DNA from: Phoronis australis
Lineage: Eukaryota > Phoronida > Phoronidae
DNA length: 64,000 nucleotides
Direction: 5' to 3'
NCBI GenBank assembly: GCA_002633005.1
Contig: NMRA01000094.1
Location: 822,840 to 886,839, forward strand
A program made the position numbers and the translations under genes. Within the stretch, counting starts at the first letter, position 1. Each line of letters starts with the position of its first letter. Under the pieces are notes generated by a model. The model had not been told where the DNA came from and searched no databases. It saw nothing but the letters and a program-made list of their open reading frames with translations. Positions 28,401 through 43,400 of the stretch are shown piece after piece.

Positions 28401-31400
28401 TTCAAAGTCTTAACAGGTGTACTTTAGGAAACCTAACTGACCCAAGTATGCTACCTTTGTTACCAAGGATCAAAGTTCTTAAATAATAACAGACCCATAA
28501 AACTTTCCATTTCCAAAATCCTTGGAAGATCACAAAAACTTATCACGCACACAAAAATAATGCCCAGATGTTCAGCTCTCATATAAACGATTTTTTTCTT
28601 GGTGTTATTCCCAGCAATGCGCATAAGATTATGTTTTCATGGCCATTTTGTGTTTTGAGAAGTGCATTGAATCATATTTAGTACAAGTTGTTAGAACAAA
28701 TTCTCCCATTGCTAGTTGCACGTACCACTTGGCCAGAGTCAGGGTCATAGAACCTCTGTACCAAGGACACCACTGTACTCTTGCCTGCCCCGCTGGGCCC
28801 CACTAGGGCCACTGTCTGACCAGGGCTAACTGTGAAATTCAGGCCTTTCAGTACTTTGACCTCACGTCGGTTTTCATAACTGAATATGACGTCTTGGAAT
28901 GTGACTGCTCCAGCAAAGGAATTCTGCTAAAACACAGCAAACAAAAGTCAATAAACACCTGGCAACACAATGATCAGCACCTACACCCACACGAGTACAC
29001 ACACCAACACCCTCCCACACGAGTACACACACCAACACCCTCCCACACGAGTACACACACCAACACCCACCCACACGAGTACACACACCAACACCCACCC
29101 ACACGAGTACACACACCAACACCCTCCCCGTGTCTTACTCAACTTGGCCTTTGTTAAATGCACACCAGAATGTAAAACTAGGTGGAGCCAAAGTCACTTT
29201 TATGCTATCACAATGAGAGAGCTGTAAGTTGGACGTTTTGTATTGGACAAAATTTCACTCAGTCACACTGTATTTTCATGAATCATTCTCAAACAGGATG
29301 AACATTATCAAACGTGTTACAAACGATTAACAAATCACGTTTCACTAAGCAAGCATAATGTTATTCAGATTTACCAAACCATGTTTCACTCAGCAATTGT
29401 GTGTTTTTCTCTTTTAACAAACTATGTTCTACTAAGCAAACATGTTATGTTTCTCACGTTTAAACAAATATATTTTGTTGAACAATTTCAGCAGAAAATT
29501 TCATAACGTTGTGGTATGTAACAAGAGAAGCAATCAATGACAGGATGACATTTGAACATTTACAAGTCTCTCCTGCTTGAGAGAAGCTATCAATGATAGG
29601 ATGGGACTTGAACATTTACAAGAATCTATCCAACTCGAGAGACGCTATAAGTCAGGTTGACCGTTGAACACTTAGAAGTGTCTCCCCAGCTTGAGAGAAG
29701 CTATCAAGGACAGGGTGTGAGTAAAACACTTACAAGAGTCTCTCCTGCTTGAGAGAAGCTATCAATGACAGGGTGTGTATTGAAGATCTTCAGAATGAGA
29801 CTTGCCGAGTGTCTGGCCTTGGAGTAGTCTGGTAAGTAGGATGAGATCTGACCAAGCGACATACCAGAGAAAGCAAGAGCAAAGAAGACCCTGCAAGAAC
29901 ACAGTTATTTGAAATTTGTACGTACTACTAGGTGTTTTTTGGCAGCTCACAATGAAACATATCTATAATTAATTTTAAAATCTAAAAGAATTTGTTAATA
30001 TTACAAAGATTTCAGTGTGCTCCATTATTCAGTAGATGGAAAATCAGAAATAAATATTATCCTTTCAAAGAAAAAGACATATGTCATGATAACAGTTGTT
30101 TTCCATCTCGATGTATTCAAACCATTGTGAGAGCAAAGTGTTAAATTTGTTCTTACCTAAATACGTTTTGGAACTCCATTTGTCCTTCAACAACAAGATA
30201 TGCACCATAACGGAAGGCTCCAGCATACAAGAAGAAGATTACTGATTGTGAGAAGGCAAAGGCTAAACCGTACACTTGCGCCATCTTTAGGTGCTCTCTG
30301 AGAAACAGAAACAAAGACCTTGATGAAGTCGCTCTGCACTTTTAGCAAAACCTGCAAACCTATACTCTTAGAGATTAGATAATGTCATAATCACTTTTAA
30401 GTTTTCAAGTCCTATTTCTAACTTGAAATTCATAGCTCAAATTTTCAAGAAACATTTTGTCTAATCTTTTCAACATGATTACTAATTTCTCACTTTATGA
30501 ATATCAAAAACAAAATATTGCTTAGTCTTACTTTATAGATTAGCTTACACATCTCAATTACATAATATGCATTACCTATTTCTGAAACTCAAGAACACAG
30601 AGCTGATTAAGGCTCATTCAAAACGCAAGCTAGAGTGTACGTGGACAACAGTATTTATTAATGTAAAAAGTACTGAAAGTGTTTTTTAGATAACATAAGC
30701 ATTACTTTAGGACATTCGATTTCACACGACAACTGCTCAATGTTTTATGGTAGTTATAAGAGTCATGAAATAAGCAAGTAAACATTTTCTATGGTTACAT
30801 TGTGGTCAAAATGGAGCTCATGTGTATAATTGTAGGATTAACAATCCACTCCTGGCTTGGCTAATCAAAACCCATAAGGGGTAATAAAATAATTATCTTC
30901 TCATCCAGAACCACAAACACTTTGTTCAACTGTAGTTACATAGTTCAACTGATTAAGAGCAAGGTTCACAAATAACTACTTTCACTGATCATGAAATTTC
31001 AAAAGGCTTATTGTGTGTGAACCACTCATGATTTAAAACCAACCCCCAAATTGTAAGCCATTACTGCCACTAGTTACCCCCTCCAAGCCCAAAATGATCT
31101 GCTTCCTTCTCATTTTACCATTTTACCTTATTTTGCAGGTGGCAATTTTTGACCCTCCTGACGCAACACTCAGTATAATTGGTTAACAACATGTCTGGTC
31201 AACACAACTCCAAATATATACCTGTATGGTTTCCGCAAGTATTCGCAATATTTCTCATAGAACAGTCTCTCTCTCGTCAAGCTTTGAACAGTTCGCATGT
31301 TTTCAATGGCTTCACTTGCGATCTGTTCATAAACAAACAAAAAGTGAGTTAACAACAAGTACATGAGTTACCAGTAATGACCATATGCCAAATAAGGGCT

Positions 31401-34400
31401 GTTCATTTATGCAAATATTTCCACAGTATCCCGATCCATTTGAAAATCACCATCTGTCAGGCTCTCCTCAAAACAAATAGGTGAAACTTCATGAAAACCC
31501 ATCGAGGTGTTTTTGAATTTTAACAGGGAGGAGATAAATGAGCAAACAATTAGGGAGATTTAGCCATAGTAGAATTGACAGTGCTATATAACAACTGAGG
31601 ATTGATGACACGTTTAAAGTAAGGTTACACAGACATGTCTGGATGGGTCACAACACAAGTGGAGGTTAAATGCAGAGGGTTTACTACCAAGAGTTTGTGA
31701 AGAGCATCGATGATTTTGGGACTGACCAAGTCATGGGAAAGAACTGAGTGACTAATGAGAAACAGCAAAAGCTGCTTCTGTTGACATCTGGCTGCAAAGA
31801 AGTAATGCCTGGCAAAATAACCATCTCACGACCAGACAGACAGAACCACGTCAGGGGGTCCGGGCATTATAGAGGTCATACTGGATTACTGTTGAAACAA
31901 CTAATGACAATACCTAACCAGTTGAAGAAGCGACAGTACGCAGAATAAGTAAGAAAGCAGACGTTAAAAACACGACATTTTGTGTACCTTTCCCGCTTGT
32001 TCTTTAAATTCTGTGTCTCGCTGTTGATTCCTCTTCATAACTTTCATCTGAAGGATTCCTACAATTAAAGCTATGCTTTACTCAGTCAATACTCTCCACT
32101 ATACAACAAGTCAAACCTCTGGGAACAAGAATTTTGTCCAATAATGAGCAAAATGGCCTGTGAAGAACACATCCACAGCACAACAGTGACTTTGGACAAT
32201 ATAACGCGAGATATTACTGTACCAAGGATGAAACTGAACACTACATGATCAGAGAACCCAGACATGACTATTTCATTTAACAACAGAAATTTATCACCCT
32301 GTTCACGTGCAAGTTTATCGATGCTTCTCATGTTGGAAATGAAATGAACGACCATTAGACATCATACCAGCAACCATCATGAATGGTGAGCATCCCAGTA
32401 TAGCTAGTGCCAACTGCCAGCCATAGTAGAAGGACAAGCCTGATGCAGCCAAGATAGTGCAGGCACCCTGCATTACAAACCCAATACGGATACCGGTAGC
32501 CTACAAAAGAGGGTGTTGAAGGTATGATACGCTGAGATTGACAAAAGTAGCCTGCAAAGGAGGTATGTAAACTAAACCTGATAAGGATATTAGTATCTTA
32601 TAAGATATGGCCAACAGGTATGACAAAAAAACTTGATCAGAACGCTACATAACGTGATGCAAAATTTAAGGGGTCTAAACAAGGTGTTGTGGATGACAGT
32701 TGCCTAAAGAGTGCGAGACAGGTATGGCACTTTAACTAGACCAGTAACCCAATAAACAAGTGCCACAGCACAACCAAAGTGTCCCTAGGCCCTGTTGATG
32801 GACATGACTATAATGCTCACTTGTATCATTTGTGCAAAGATTAACAAGATGTCAGCAACAATTTAACTGAAAATGGGAACACAGTGACAATTCCCAAAAT
32901 TTGGAAATGAGAAAATTTCACTTAAAAAAATAATTTCCCATACCGTTCATGACATGATGTGGCACGCTGCAACATTTCTCGCTATTACCTTGAAAATGAG
33001 GTCAAGGTTCTCAAATTCAGCCAAGATGCCCCACCTACACCTTGGTGTGTACTTTCTACTTGAGAGTTATGTAAACAACATTACATTTTCCCTGTAGAAC
33101 TCTCACATTTTTCATTATAACCTTGAAAACAAGGCCAAGGTCAACAAATGACTAGTGCCTGAGGATACCACACATACACAAAACGTACTTTCCTTCTCAA
33201 TGGATTCTTTCTCAGTGCCCTAGAATTTTGCAGATGGTTGTAAATCGTGGGTGTCTAGTTCACATACAACAGGTCCCTTTAAACTGATATGCATGGTCAG
33301 TGAAAGCAGTTTTTTGTGAACCCTGTTCTTAGAAAATACAACCGTCCCAGTTGGCCTGTGTAAGTTAACACAACTTTTTGCAAAAGGTTTATGGTCCTGG
33401 CTGTATGGATTCTCAATAGCCTGAGACTGGAGCGACCAACACTTCTGTGCTAATATGTGGCAGGGTAGAATTACAAATTCAATATAAACTTCTCAAGAAA
33501 ATAAATTAACATGCAATTTGAGTAAGCTAGTTTTTTCAAATCATTTGATATTTGGGAACTTAAGAGTACCAAATATAAATATAGCTGGGAGAAAAAGTTT
33601 TAATATCACTGGCTGAGACTGGATATCACTGGCTGAGACTGGATATCACTGGCTGAGACTGGATATCACAGGCTGAGACTGGATATCACAGCAAACTAAA
33701 ATAAGGTGAAAAACAGCATAATTTTAGTCTTTCATTCTCCATAAATATAAAAACAGATAAACAAGTAAATCACCTCTATCATTTAAAAGATCAACTCACA
33801 GTTTGCACTGTAGGGGCGTCGCTAGCCAGACGAGCTGTCAATGCACCAGTCGCGTGATGAGGGTCATCAAAGTATGAGATATCCTGACGAACAAAACATG
33901 CAAAAGTCTTCTTCCTCAGACGTGTCGTCAATTTTTCACCGGATATTCCAAACATTCCTTGCTACAAGAAGAGAGAACTATGAACCCATTAATGTTTGTG
34001 TCATGAGTGGATTGAACAAAAGATTAAAACTAGCTCCAAATGTGCTCTCTCACAGTTATTTCATCCACACCTATATTTATGACTCAATATCATTTTGGAA
34101 ACAATTTTCAATCCCCTTCAAACAATAATTTGATAATCAAAACAATCCATTTTTTAATGAATAATGCAGGACTGTATCTAACAACACAGTCTATAGAGAA
34201 TGAGCTGCAGACTGAACAGTATATGACAACACAGTCTATAGAGTGAATGAACTGCAGACTGAACAGTATATGACAACACAGTCTATAGAGTGAATGAACT
34301 GCAGACTGAACAGTATATGACAACACAGTCTATAGAGTGAATGAACTGCAGACTGAACAGTATATGACAACACAGTCTATAGAGTGAATGAGCTGCAGAC

Positions 34401-37400
34401 TGAACAGTATATGACAACACAGTCTATAGAGTGAATGAACTGCAGAGAACAGTATGTAACAACACAGCTTACATATAGAATGGCCTGCAGAGAACAGTAA
34501 TGACAACAAAGCCTAAGGATATAATGAGCTACAGGGAACAGTAATGACAACACAGCCTATACAGAGAATGAACTGCAGAGAACAGTATATGACAACACAG
34601 TCTATAGGGACAATGGTATGCGGAGAACAGTCTGTATATGACAACACAGCCTATAGAGAAGGGCAGAATGACCTGCAAAGACCCTGTAGCATGCATGGTA
34701 AGAAGTCAACTAAAATGTTAAGCATGGGGACTAGAAGATAATGGACAACAAATGACAGTCACATTTTTACTTACCATGAGGAACTGTCCCAAGGCCTGAC
34801 CACCACCGAGGACTAGGAACATGAGACTCCAGAAGACAGCATCTTTCTGCAGCTGCTCTTTGGGTTCACTGAACACCTGGACAGGTAAATAATGAAAATA
34901 GTTCAGTGAGCAACTTATGAGACATAGCGCTGTGATGTACTAATCACACTGGGTTGAACTCTCCTCTTTCACAGAAGCAGAAAAATGCTTAACTGGCCTA
35001 CATTTCAAAATGTCAGGCAGTCTTGAGATGATTAATAATAGAAGACCAATACACATCCAACACTGATATTTGACAATTGTTTGGAGTCAGCATCGCAACT
35101 CAAAATACAATGACACAAGTTTGTCTGTATTACATGATGAATAGTCTGTATTACATGATGAATACTTGGAATATCAGATTTTGACCTTAGTACATTTACA
35201 TATGTTCTTGACACATCTGCTGCTTTGTGAGTCAATGGAAAGTGGTGTTGTGTTATTTCAGGACGGACATACTCATCCACAATAATTACCTATTCGGAGC
35301 CCTTATACTTCCTACAGTATTGAGACCAATAGATCAAGCTTATTAGGTGTAATTATAAATACTACGCTCAGGATAACAAACTGGAAATTAAACACAGCAT
35401 GAAATGAAACACCACACCACAGCAACTATGGAAACACTTAAATGGCACTGAACTGATAGGTGTTGTTGTCCAAAGTTGAAAGTTGAGCAAGGTCTTGCAA
35501 GTCTTTGCAAGATATCGGTCAACTGCTAGGCAGATCATATGAGATAATAAATGCAGTCAACACAGACTAGGTCAAATCAAGACAGGAAGCAACAGTTTTG
35601 GTAATAAAATAAAAACACAAAAACGGTGTAGGAAATGTAAATAATTTTGCACTTAGAGATGGATTACCTTGACTAGTTCGCTGAAAATGATGGCAAAGAA
35701 TGGCATACCAACACCGAGCAGAAGAGCTCCAACACAACCCAAAATGATGTAGCCAGTCTCTGGTTTGTTGAGAGCGAAGATCTCACAGTATCCAGCTTCT
35801 TTCACATCTTCCTCAGGCACCTGCATGTGTCCAAGATTTACACTAAACGTATCCAAGTTTTACACTAAACGTGTCCAAGATTTACACTAAATGTGTCCAA
35901 GACTTACACTAAACGTGTCCAAGATTTACACTAAACGTGTCCAAGATTTACACTAAATCTATCCAAGATTTACATTTAAAGAGACTTAGTGTATCCAAGT
36001 TTTACGCTAAATGTATCCAAGTTTTACACTCGAGTGCACCCAAGCTTTACAATGAGTGTATCCAAGATTTACATTTAAAGAGACTTAGTGTTATCCAGGT
36101 TTTACACTAAGTGTATTCATGTTGTACACTTAATGTATCTAGGGTATAAAATAAATGCATCCAATTTTACAATAAATGAATCCAAATTGCACACCAAAAG
36201 TAACCAAGTTTTACACGAATTGTATCCAAATTTTACACCTATGGATCCAAGTTTTACACTAAATGTATTTAAGTTGGACACTAAATGTATCCAGATTTTA
36301 CACTTATGTATCTGAGTTGTTCAATAAAATGTATTTGAGTTTCACACTACGTGTATGCAGGTTGTACACTGAATGTAACCAAGTTTTATACTAAACGAAT
36401 AAGTGTGCTTCTACAGAGTAATTAAACCATTGTTGCAGAAGTAGAAAACATACCTTCAGACAGGAGTTGCAAAGCTGAATTATTTTTACACAAGTCAAGC
36501 TAAACATTTTCTTGTGAAACCACTCTGCACTCACCTCATCCTTTCCTTTTTTACTCTTGACAGAGTCCAACCTCTTCAAGGACGGCTGTCTCTGGTAGGA
36601 GTGAGCTGTGTCCAGCATACTGTGCTCTGGAAATAAGATGAGCTTAATGTCCATCATCTCATTTCATTGAAGTACGCTTCAGTATAATGTATATCGTCTC
36701 ATTGAGGCAAGCTTCAGCAATGTACATTGATAACGAGCTGTTATCAATTTCTCAGTGTTATAGGTGACTTCAAAAATTTAACCCAGCTCTCGTACAATAT
36801 CAACATACTAACCTTCAGATAGAGTTACTGCGTCTTCGGCATCAGACAACTTCTGTAAAGTCACAAGCTTGTAATATGGACCTTGGTTGTTCATGAGGTC
36901 GTCATGACGACCAATTTCCACGACAGCACCATCTTCCATGACAAATATCAAGTCGACATTTTTAATGGTAGACAAGCGATGTGCAATCATTACAGTGGTT
37001 CTGCCTTCGCTCGCCTGGAAGATAAGATTGTCTTTTTATTTTTTTGATGTTAAGTAACAAGAGTAATAATAATCAAAAGAAAATAACATAAATCCAACAA
37101 CACACAAATGCCTTTTTACAACCACTTATTAATACAACACTACCCCTGCCCATTCAAAAACATACATTGTTAAGGGGCAGCTCTATCACCCTCTCACTAC
37201 CTCTCGGCATCAATAAACACTACCCATGCACACACACACAGTACCTTATCAAGAGCTGCCTGCACCACTCTCTCACTCTCACTGTCCAAGGCAGACGTAG
37301 CTTCATCCAGAAGCAGAACCTTAGGATTGCGTACAAGAGCCCTGGCAATTGCTACCCTCTGTTTCTGCCCACCAGACAGCTGGGCACCACGTTCCCCTAC

Positions 37401-40400
37401 CAATGTTTCATATCCCTGAAAGAACAAAGAAGGACAAGAGAAAATAAAATTTTGATGCTATTTTCAAGATGTAGGCCAGTCATTTCCAACTATGACAGCT
37501 TACTAGGTTAATAATCTGTGCGAATGTGAATTATTACATAAAATTGCACAACTAGGCAACTATTGCGTAAAGAAAGTATCCTTATGAGATTGCTGGTAAG
37601 ATCCATTTTTCTAAACTAATTCATATCCACTGCAAAGCTGCACACAATGCCACTTTACTTTTCAAAGAAACAAACTGTAGTTCATTATGATGAGAAGTTC
37701 TACAAATACATACATCCCAATACCCACATAGCCTTCTGAAAATGCACACACATTAGTACTACCTGTTGTATCAGTCTATTGAATATTGTATCAGTCTATT
37801 GTATGTTGCATCAGTCTATTGTACATTGTATCAGTCTATTGTACATTGTATCAGTCTATTGTATGTTGAATCAGTGTATTGTATATAGAGATACCCAAAC
37901 TACTAAAATGGAAACGTAATCAGCGGTCAGCAAGTCAAAGTTTTCAGGATGCCATTTATAGTTCTTGTGATTTAATAGTTCATTTAAATTTAGCAAGAGC
38001 AATCCAAAGCATTGAAATGCACTCATGAATGCACCGCAAACGATGCGATTTTAGAGTTGATTATTAGTGTCATAAAATGGCCATTAGAAAGTGTAAGTCA
38101 AACCCGTCTGAAAACGGAAAGCTGTCGTCATCTCCTGAAGAGAAACACGCATTGGCCAAATTTCATGAACACCCATCAAAGAAGTCCAAAATAGTAGTTG
38201 GATTGGACCAAAACTTGTTGCCATTTGTCATCAACTCCATGCCTGGAAACATGTCTTCCAAATCTCATTAAGATCCTGTAAGGGGCTTAGGAGATACAGC
38301 TGTTGTTGGAGATGATGGCAATATACAATCACACACATATATGAGCAGGTCATTCTGTAGAAATTATGGTTTTAAAGCTTTCATCAACTGGACCTGACCA
38401 ATTGACCACAATTTATACCCAGATGAGATGAGACCTAATCACATGTTGACAATAAATCAGATGAGATGAGACCTAATCACAATAAATCAGGAATATGAGG
38501 GACTGGAGCCTAAGGTTAAATTGAGATATACCACTTTCCTAGTGCTTTGGGTAAACATATACCACTTTCCTAGTGCTCTGGGTAAACATATACCACTTTT
38601 CTAGTGCTCTGAGTAAACATATGCCACTTTCCCAGTGCTCTGGGTAAACATATACCACTTTTCTAGTGCTCTGAGTAAACATATACCACTTTCCTAGTGC
38701 TCTGGGTAAACATATACCACTTTTCTAGTGCTCTGGGTAAACATATACCACTTTCCTAGTTCTCTGAGTAAACATATACCACTTTTCTAGTGCTCTAGGT
38801 AAACATATACCACTTTCCTAGTGCACTGGGTAAAAATGCATTGATTCGTATAGATATGTGTGCAAAAGGTTACACTGAAGAATGTGAAACATTAATTGTC
38901 AGATTATGCAAAATACGGCCACCAGAGATGGTTTTGAAAAAGAACGACGTTCTAAATCTGTAACCAATCACACTCAATACACACGACTAGATGGTTACAC
39001 TAACCTTTGGTAGTCTTGATACAAAATCATGAGCATTTGCCATCTTTGCTGCAGCCTCAATTTCAGGTTGGCTAATTCCCAGTTGTCCATAAGTGATGTT
39101 CTCAGCAATAGAACAGCCAAACAAGATGGGCTCTTGGGACACAACGCCAATCTGTTCTCTCAACCACTTTATATTGAACTGTTTCACATCTTCACCATCC
39201 AGCAGAACCTGTCGGTATTACTACTAGTTATATGTGTGACCATGTGTTTTTTGGCCTAATTCTTAGGCTAAAACCTCTTGAAGTATATTATGCAGTAGTA
39301 CATAAGGCAACAATGGCATAAAAATAACAAAGTGAGCACATAATATCAAGATGGTGAATGTTTTCAGGTACAATTGCGTTTTAGCAAAAGCAATTACAAT
39401 TAGCGCTAAAATTTATTTTAACTGCTCAGTGATGATTCTGTGAGGATAATTATTTACTGGCAGTTCTTTTATTGTAATATAGGCAGGTGTCCTTTACATG
39501 AAACAAATTATTGATCTAAGACCTGAACACTGTTTCTAAGTCTGACCTGCCCACCAACAGGGTCGTAGAACCTCTGTATCAAGTTCACCACAGTTGACTT
39601 GCCACACCCACTGGAGCCAACCAGAGCGATGGTTTGCCCAGCCTTGATTGACAGATTGAGACTATTCAACACCTGAAATAACAACATCAAAAGGGGCCTG
39701 ACTTGACATCTTTGGTGTATTAAAATGTGGCAAGGATATCTAGCCAGTGTCAATCACAGATAAAGATATGCTGAGTGGGAGGAGTTATCAAATAAACTGA
39801 CATTTTTCACACACAAATTTAACCCATGCACTCCAAGAATACCTAAGTAATAAGCAATCATAGGACTACATAGGTATACACTTCACGTCATCTTCGACGG
39901 CTTGTATCAGCGAAAGCAATGCAGCTGATAGAAATGTCGTCAATAACTGCCTTATCTAGAGCTGTTTTTAAATGGGGAACAGTTGTCATGGTGCGAGTTG
40001 TCACGGCGCTCGTTAGCGACGACTGATTTATGGCAAACCCACTAGGGTACGTCTCGATTGCTCACTTCAGTATTGTTGAGTCACATCTTAGCAGACGTTA
40101 GTTACAGACTGGTAGTACATTTTTAACGTCCAATAAAACAGAGTTTCACAGTCTTTGAACTCGAAGGGGTCTGTTGTACAGCTGTTCGTCAAGACATAAT
40201 GGAGATGCCATGTTGTGTAGTATAACTATTAAAAGGTGTCTTACCAAACAGTTTATTTTGAGTGATATTAATCCGTAACAGCGCGACTTGCTCCACTTAG
40301 TCACAATTACACAGCATTACACCGCATTACACCGCAAACTGGATCAGCAGGAGTCACTTACACAAAGATTGTCTCAGCGTGCTTGCATAAACAATAGTGA

Positions 40401-43400
40401 ACATCCAAACCCAAACCACATAGAATCATTTTTCAGAAATCTTTAAGTAGAGAGAAAGTCAAAAAGTCTTAGGACACTTTTCTTGAAACAGACTCCTCAA
40501 AAATAAGATCCGTGTCATGAAGGAGTTCCATAAGAACAGATACACCAGTTAGAATTAAAGTCCACCATACCTGTACATCTGGACGGCTTGGATACCTAAA
40601 ACTAACATTCTCGAAATCAATGGCACCCTTCACATAGTCCTTAGTATTACCAACGGGGCTACTGGCATCAATGTCTGGCTCCTACAATGAAGACGGCAGA
40701 TTGAACATAGACTGGACCTGATTCAGTTCCCAACATGCACCAGGTCACCTGAGTCAACTCATAAGATATTGTATCCTGGTGACAAAGGCTTGCAGCTCAC
40801 GAAACAATAAGATATTTCTTCTTTTATTGTTTTTATTTAATTTCTTTAAAGACTGAGTAACCATATCACTGAGTGAATTATCCTTGCTGATTGACTCACC
40901 TTATGGATCAAAAGAGGGCACAAGTATATTCAACATATGACTTGAAATTGCGCTAAAATAGTAACACACTAAACTGGCCACAAGAACATGATGATTTACT
41001 CTAACAGGTAACATCTGCTACGCACCCTGTCGATGATGGCAAACAGTTTTGCAGATGATCCTTTGGCAGTGGTTACCATAGCCAGATTTGGTGCAACACC
41101 GCCAATAGCAAATGACCCCATCAGGACGCAGAAGAAAACCTGAAATGTATAGCAGCATATCTACAACTGTTCACGATATTATCTTGCTTTCTTTTTATAA
41201 TGCGTGTCGGAGATTCCAGTGAATGAATGGTTTGAACAAGAATAGTGTAAAGCAATGATTATTGGTCCATGACAGCACAGCAAACACTATACCTCAAGAG
41301 TTGTTTATTAGTATTATAACAAGAGCAACGCGGAGCGTTGAAATGTGCCAACGAATGCATTGCAAATGTTGTGCTTTTAGGGTTATTTATTTGTATCATA
41401 AAAATGGCCACTAGATGGCGCAAAACATACAATCCATTCAAAAACAGGAACATGCCATATTTCATAAAAATCTGTCAAGGAACTTCAGAGAAACAAAGGA
41501 AAACAGAATAAAATGAAATTGCCACTAGTGGGCACAGTGTCCGTTGGATCCGCCTGAAAGCCGTCGTCGTCTGTCCGTCTGTAGTTATATTCATATAAAT
41601 ACACTTACTAAATTTAGTAAAGATCCTGCAGTGGGTTTAGGAGATACAACAGTGGGCGCAAAACAAAACTACCACTAGGAGGCGCCACAGTAGTCAGTCA
41701 CCATCATCAAAGGTCATCTTCACAATGAGAACATATATGCCAATTTTCAAATGATTGGGTTGATACAGGAGTGGACACTAAAAACAAGATTTGAAAACAG
41801 CAAAAAATGGCCACTAGGTGGTGCAAAATACCTCCTCGATTCCATCCAAAAACAGGAAGATAGCGTCATCACACCAATAGATGTTCACATCATATCAATA
41901 TAATTACTAAATTTCGTAAAGATCCTGCGAACGGTTTAGGAGACACAGTAATAGGCACAAAAAAACAAAACTGCCACTAGGAGGTGCCACAGTAGCCAAA
42001 ATCGTCAGAAAATCATCGTCAACCGTCCTCTTCATAGTAAGCACATACATGCTAATTTTCACAGTCATCCTTTGATCAGTTTAGTTGATAGAGGGGTGGA
42101 CGCAAAAAACAGACTCGAAAACAGTAAAAATGGCCACTAGGTGGCGCAAACTATGTCGAATCCATCCGAAAACGGGAGTATAGCGTCATCTCACTAATAG
42201 GTGCCTACATACCAAATTTCATGAAAATCCGTTCAGGACTTTTGAAAATACAAAAGGTAAGCGTAAAAAACTAAAATTGCCACTAGGGGGCACACCGGTA
42301 GTCGGATCCGTCCAAAAGTCGTCATCTTCTGTTGTTAACATCATATAAATATACTTCCACAATTTCGTAAAGATCCTGCGTACGGTTTAGGAGATACAGC
42401 CATAGGCGCAAAAAAAACAAAACTGCCACTAGGAGGCGCCACAGTCGTCAAAATTGTCGGAAAATCATCGTCAACCATCCTCTACATGGTAAGCATACAC
42501 ATGCCAATTTTCACAATCATCCTTTGAGCGGTTTGGTTGATAGAGGGGTGGACGCACAAAAACAGACTCGAAAACACTAAAAATGGCCACTAGGTGGCGC
42601 AAACTATGTCGAATCCATCTGAAAACGGGAGGATAGCGTCATCTCACTAATAGGTGCCTACATACCAAATTTCATGAAAATCCGTACAGGACTTTTGAAG
42701 ATACAAAGGTAAGCGTAAAAAACTAAAATTGCCACTAGGGGGCACACCGGTAGTCGGATCCGTCCAAAATTTCGCACGTGCCGTCCCATTCATGAATGGA
42801 ACATATGTGCCAAATTTCATGAACGTATGTCAAAGGGTTTTGGAGATAGAGCAGCGGACGCCGGACGCCGCCCGGACGGACGGACGGACGGACGGAGATG
42901 ACGGCATAATGCGTCCACATATAAATATGTGGGCGCATAAAAATCCGTCAAGGAACTCGGATGCAAATGAAAAAAAGTTGCCACTAAAGGGGCACTGCAG
43001 GAATCAGATCAATATGAAACTCGTCGTCATTCATCGTCAGTTTCATAGGAACACATCAAGTACTATAAAGCCTGTATGGGGAGTGTCAGTCAAGTACTAT
43101 AAAGCCTGAATGTGGGGAGTGTCAGTCAAGTACTATAAAGCCTGAATGTATTCAGAGGCAAATGATTCAAAATTTAGAGTGGAATTGCATAATGGAGTGT
43201 TTCAACATAACTTTTTCTTAATACTTTCAGTTATTTGAAGTTTTACAAACTTCACTAAATAACTCGCAGACAAAGGAAGGCATAGTAACATACCGTGAAG
43301 ACAGCGCCTGGATCCAGAATACCTTGTACAATGAGTGTCGAGCCATACCAGTATGACAGAGCATAGGAGCAATACATGATGAGAAATGTGAGAGCAAAAC

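Larger units (their letters stand above)
32501..33799 (-). other. ABCB intron 18
   Basis: 1.3 kb holding a copy of dispersed family 3 (about 33190-33430) and a 20-bp minisatellite (33604-33690). Confidence 0.7.
37416..39004 (-). other. ABCB intron 12
   Basis: 1.6 kb with a 20-bp minisatellite (about 37768-37885), a fragment of family A (38000-38320) and a 31-bp minisatellite (38525-38835). Confidence 0.75.

Noticed and set aside
28874-29227. Cys/Val-rich and His/Pro-rich ORFs
   Set aside because: They come from the 28-bp minisatellite next to ABCB exon 24.
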